Position numbers and translations under genes: made by a program
Shown: positions 63,312 through 64,000 of the stretch, one piece after another
Position numbering within the stretch: position 1 is the stretch's first letter
Layout: each line of letters opens with the position of its first letter
Source: Terriglobus sp. RCC_193
Lineage (GTDB): Bacteria; Acidobacteriota; Terriglobia; Terriglobales; Acidobacteriaceae
Assembly (NCBI RefSeq): GCF_041355105.1
Contig: NZ_JBFUPK010000001.1
Coordinates: 1,054,001-1,118,000, forward strand
Length of the DNA stretch: 64,000 bases
Reading direction: 5' to 3'
Notes under the pieces: model-generated
Told to the model about the DNA's origin: nothing
Seen by the model: the letters and a program-made list of their open reading frames with translations, nothing else
Databases searched by the model: none

Positions 63312-63980
63312 ATGGCCGCTTTGCAGGATAAGCTCGACGAGATTACACAGAACACGCGAAAGCTGGTGCAGGCCGAACGGCTCGCCATCAGCGAGCAGGC
63401 CATTGCCGAACTTTTCAGCTCTGGCATTGAAGATCACATCCTGCCCGTGGGTACTCTGGCGCCATCATTCGCGCTGGCAGACGCTGTCAGCAGCAAGATC
63501 GTTCGTTCCTCCGATCTTCTCGCGCTCGGTCCGCTCATCATCAATTTCTTCCGCGGTCGCTGGGATCCCTATTGCGTTACTGAACTCGAAGTCTGGCGCG
63601 ACCTTTATCCGCAGGTGCGCGAACGCGGTGCGTTGCTCATCGGCATCTCACCGCAGACGCTGCGCCAGAGCGACTTCACCGTGCAGCAGCACCATATCCC
63701 CTACCCTCTGCTGCAGGACGCAAACAGCGTACTGGCAGAGCAGTTCGGCATTGCCTATGCCGTATCAGCAACGCTGCAACGCTACTATCGTTCCATCCTG
63801 GTGAATATCCCGTTCATCAACAGTGGCAAGAACATCATGGCCGCACCGGATGACAGCGTATGGAAGCTGCCACTGCCTGCTACCTTTGTCATCGGTCAGG
63901 ATGGCACCATACGTTTTGCGCAGGCTCACGCCGACTTCCGTGTCCGCCCTGAACCGGAAGACGTCCTCGCCGCGCTCTAA
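63312..63980 (+). CDS. Peroxiredoxin-like AhpC/TSA-fold protein with altered active site
   Basis: A 222-residue protein from the ATG at 63312. After a helical N-terminal region (about residues 1-50) it has a thioredoxin/AhpC fold. The active-site segment reads FFRGRWDPYCVTELE, where related proteins usually have RGxWCPYC, so Asp85 replaces the first cysteine and only Cys88 remains. LLIGISPQTLRQSDF and LPLPATFVIGQDGTIRFAQAHADFRVRPEPEDVL complete the fold. It may use Cys88 alone or may have lost peroxidase activity. Confidence 0.85.
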   Translation: MAALQDKLDEITQNTRKLVQAERLAISEQAIAELFSSGIEDHILPVGTLAPSFALADAVSSKIVRSSDLLALGPLIINFFRGRWDPYCVTELEVWRDLYPQVRERGALLIGISPQTLRQSDFTVQQHHIPYPLLQDANSVLAEQFGIAYAVSATLQRYYRSILVNIPFINSGKNIMAAPDDSVWKLPLPATFVIGQDGTIRFAQAHADFRVRPEPEDVLAAL

Positions 63981-64000
63981 CAGCACACTGCTGAACGAAG

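Overview
The window looks like chromosomal DNA of a soil acidobacterium (family Acidobacteriaceae, Terriglobus/Granulicella-like). The basis is high-GC coding DNA, a duplicated orphan permease of the ADOP type, a TIGR03435-type secreted protein, a bactofilin, several GTG/TTG starts, and intergenic spaces filled with one family of short hairpin-rich repeats. The species assignment is an inference. I see no phage, insertion sequence, CRISPR array, rRNA or tRNA gene.

Layout. 1-5.6 kb (minus strand): a PpiD-like periplasmic foldase cut by the window edge, a BON/glycine-zipper envelope protein and an M61 peptidase. 6-17.9 kb: NAD kinase, TlyA methyltransferase, an ECF sigma/anti-sigma pair, a beta-propeller lipoprotein, a YdcF/TsaC pair, a TrmH-like methyltransferase coupled to rarA, and thiC. 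18-23.1 kb: a cytochrome c maturation cluster (ccmE, ccmA, ybaK, ccmB, ccmC, ccmD-like, a second beta-propeller lipoprotein). 23.1-29.7 kb: a TetR repressor divergent from a complete RND efflux operon. 30-34.5 kb: a YyaL-type thioredoxin-fold protein and a large TolC-like protein. 34.7-42.8 kb: truA, an M20 peptidase and an EamA transporter in overlapping frames, then a DegP protease and the ADOP permease. 43.6-49.4 kb (minus strand): an lnt-prfB-dinB-CoA-binding-dsbD run, in which prfB carries the programmed +1 frameshift. 49.5-64 kb: an amino-acid permease fused to a soluble domain, a basic DNA-binding-like small protein, a methyltransferase with a bactofilin, a mazG-GNAT-menC operon, ffh, a VIT-family membrane protein, and several small enzymes.

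The most unusual content is the repeat family. It is present at about ten places between 5.7 and 43.3 kb, and all complete copies point the same way. The copies are strings of small hairpins with AAA or GAA loops. Stem sequences differ from copy to copy, but both arms change together. One copy of about 297 bp sits in frame inside the EamA transporter gene, in the short loop between two membrane helices, adding about 99 hydrophilic residues. Another sits inside the ccm operon. A related module carrying an intrinsic terminator follows both thiC and dsbD. The family becomes nearly absent after 43.6 kb.

Many genes concern the envelope and protein quality outside the cytoplasm (PpiD, DegP, DsbD, Lnt, Ccm, RND/TolC, M61). 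The rest is core housekeeping (RF2, SRP, tRNA and rRNA modification, NAD and thiamine synthesis).
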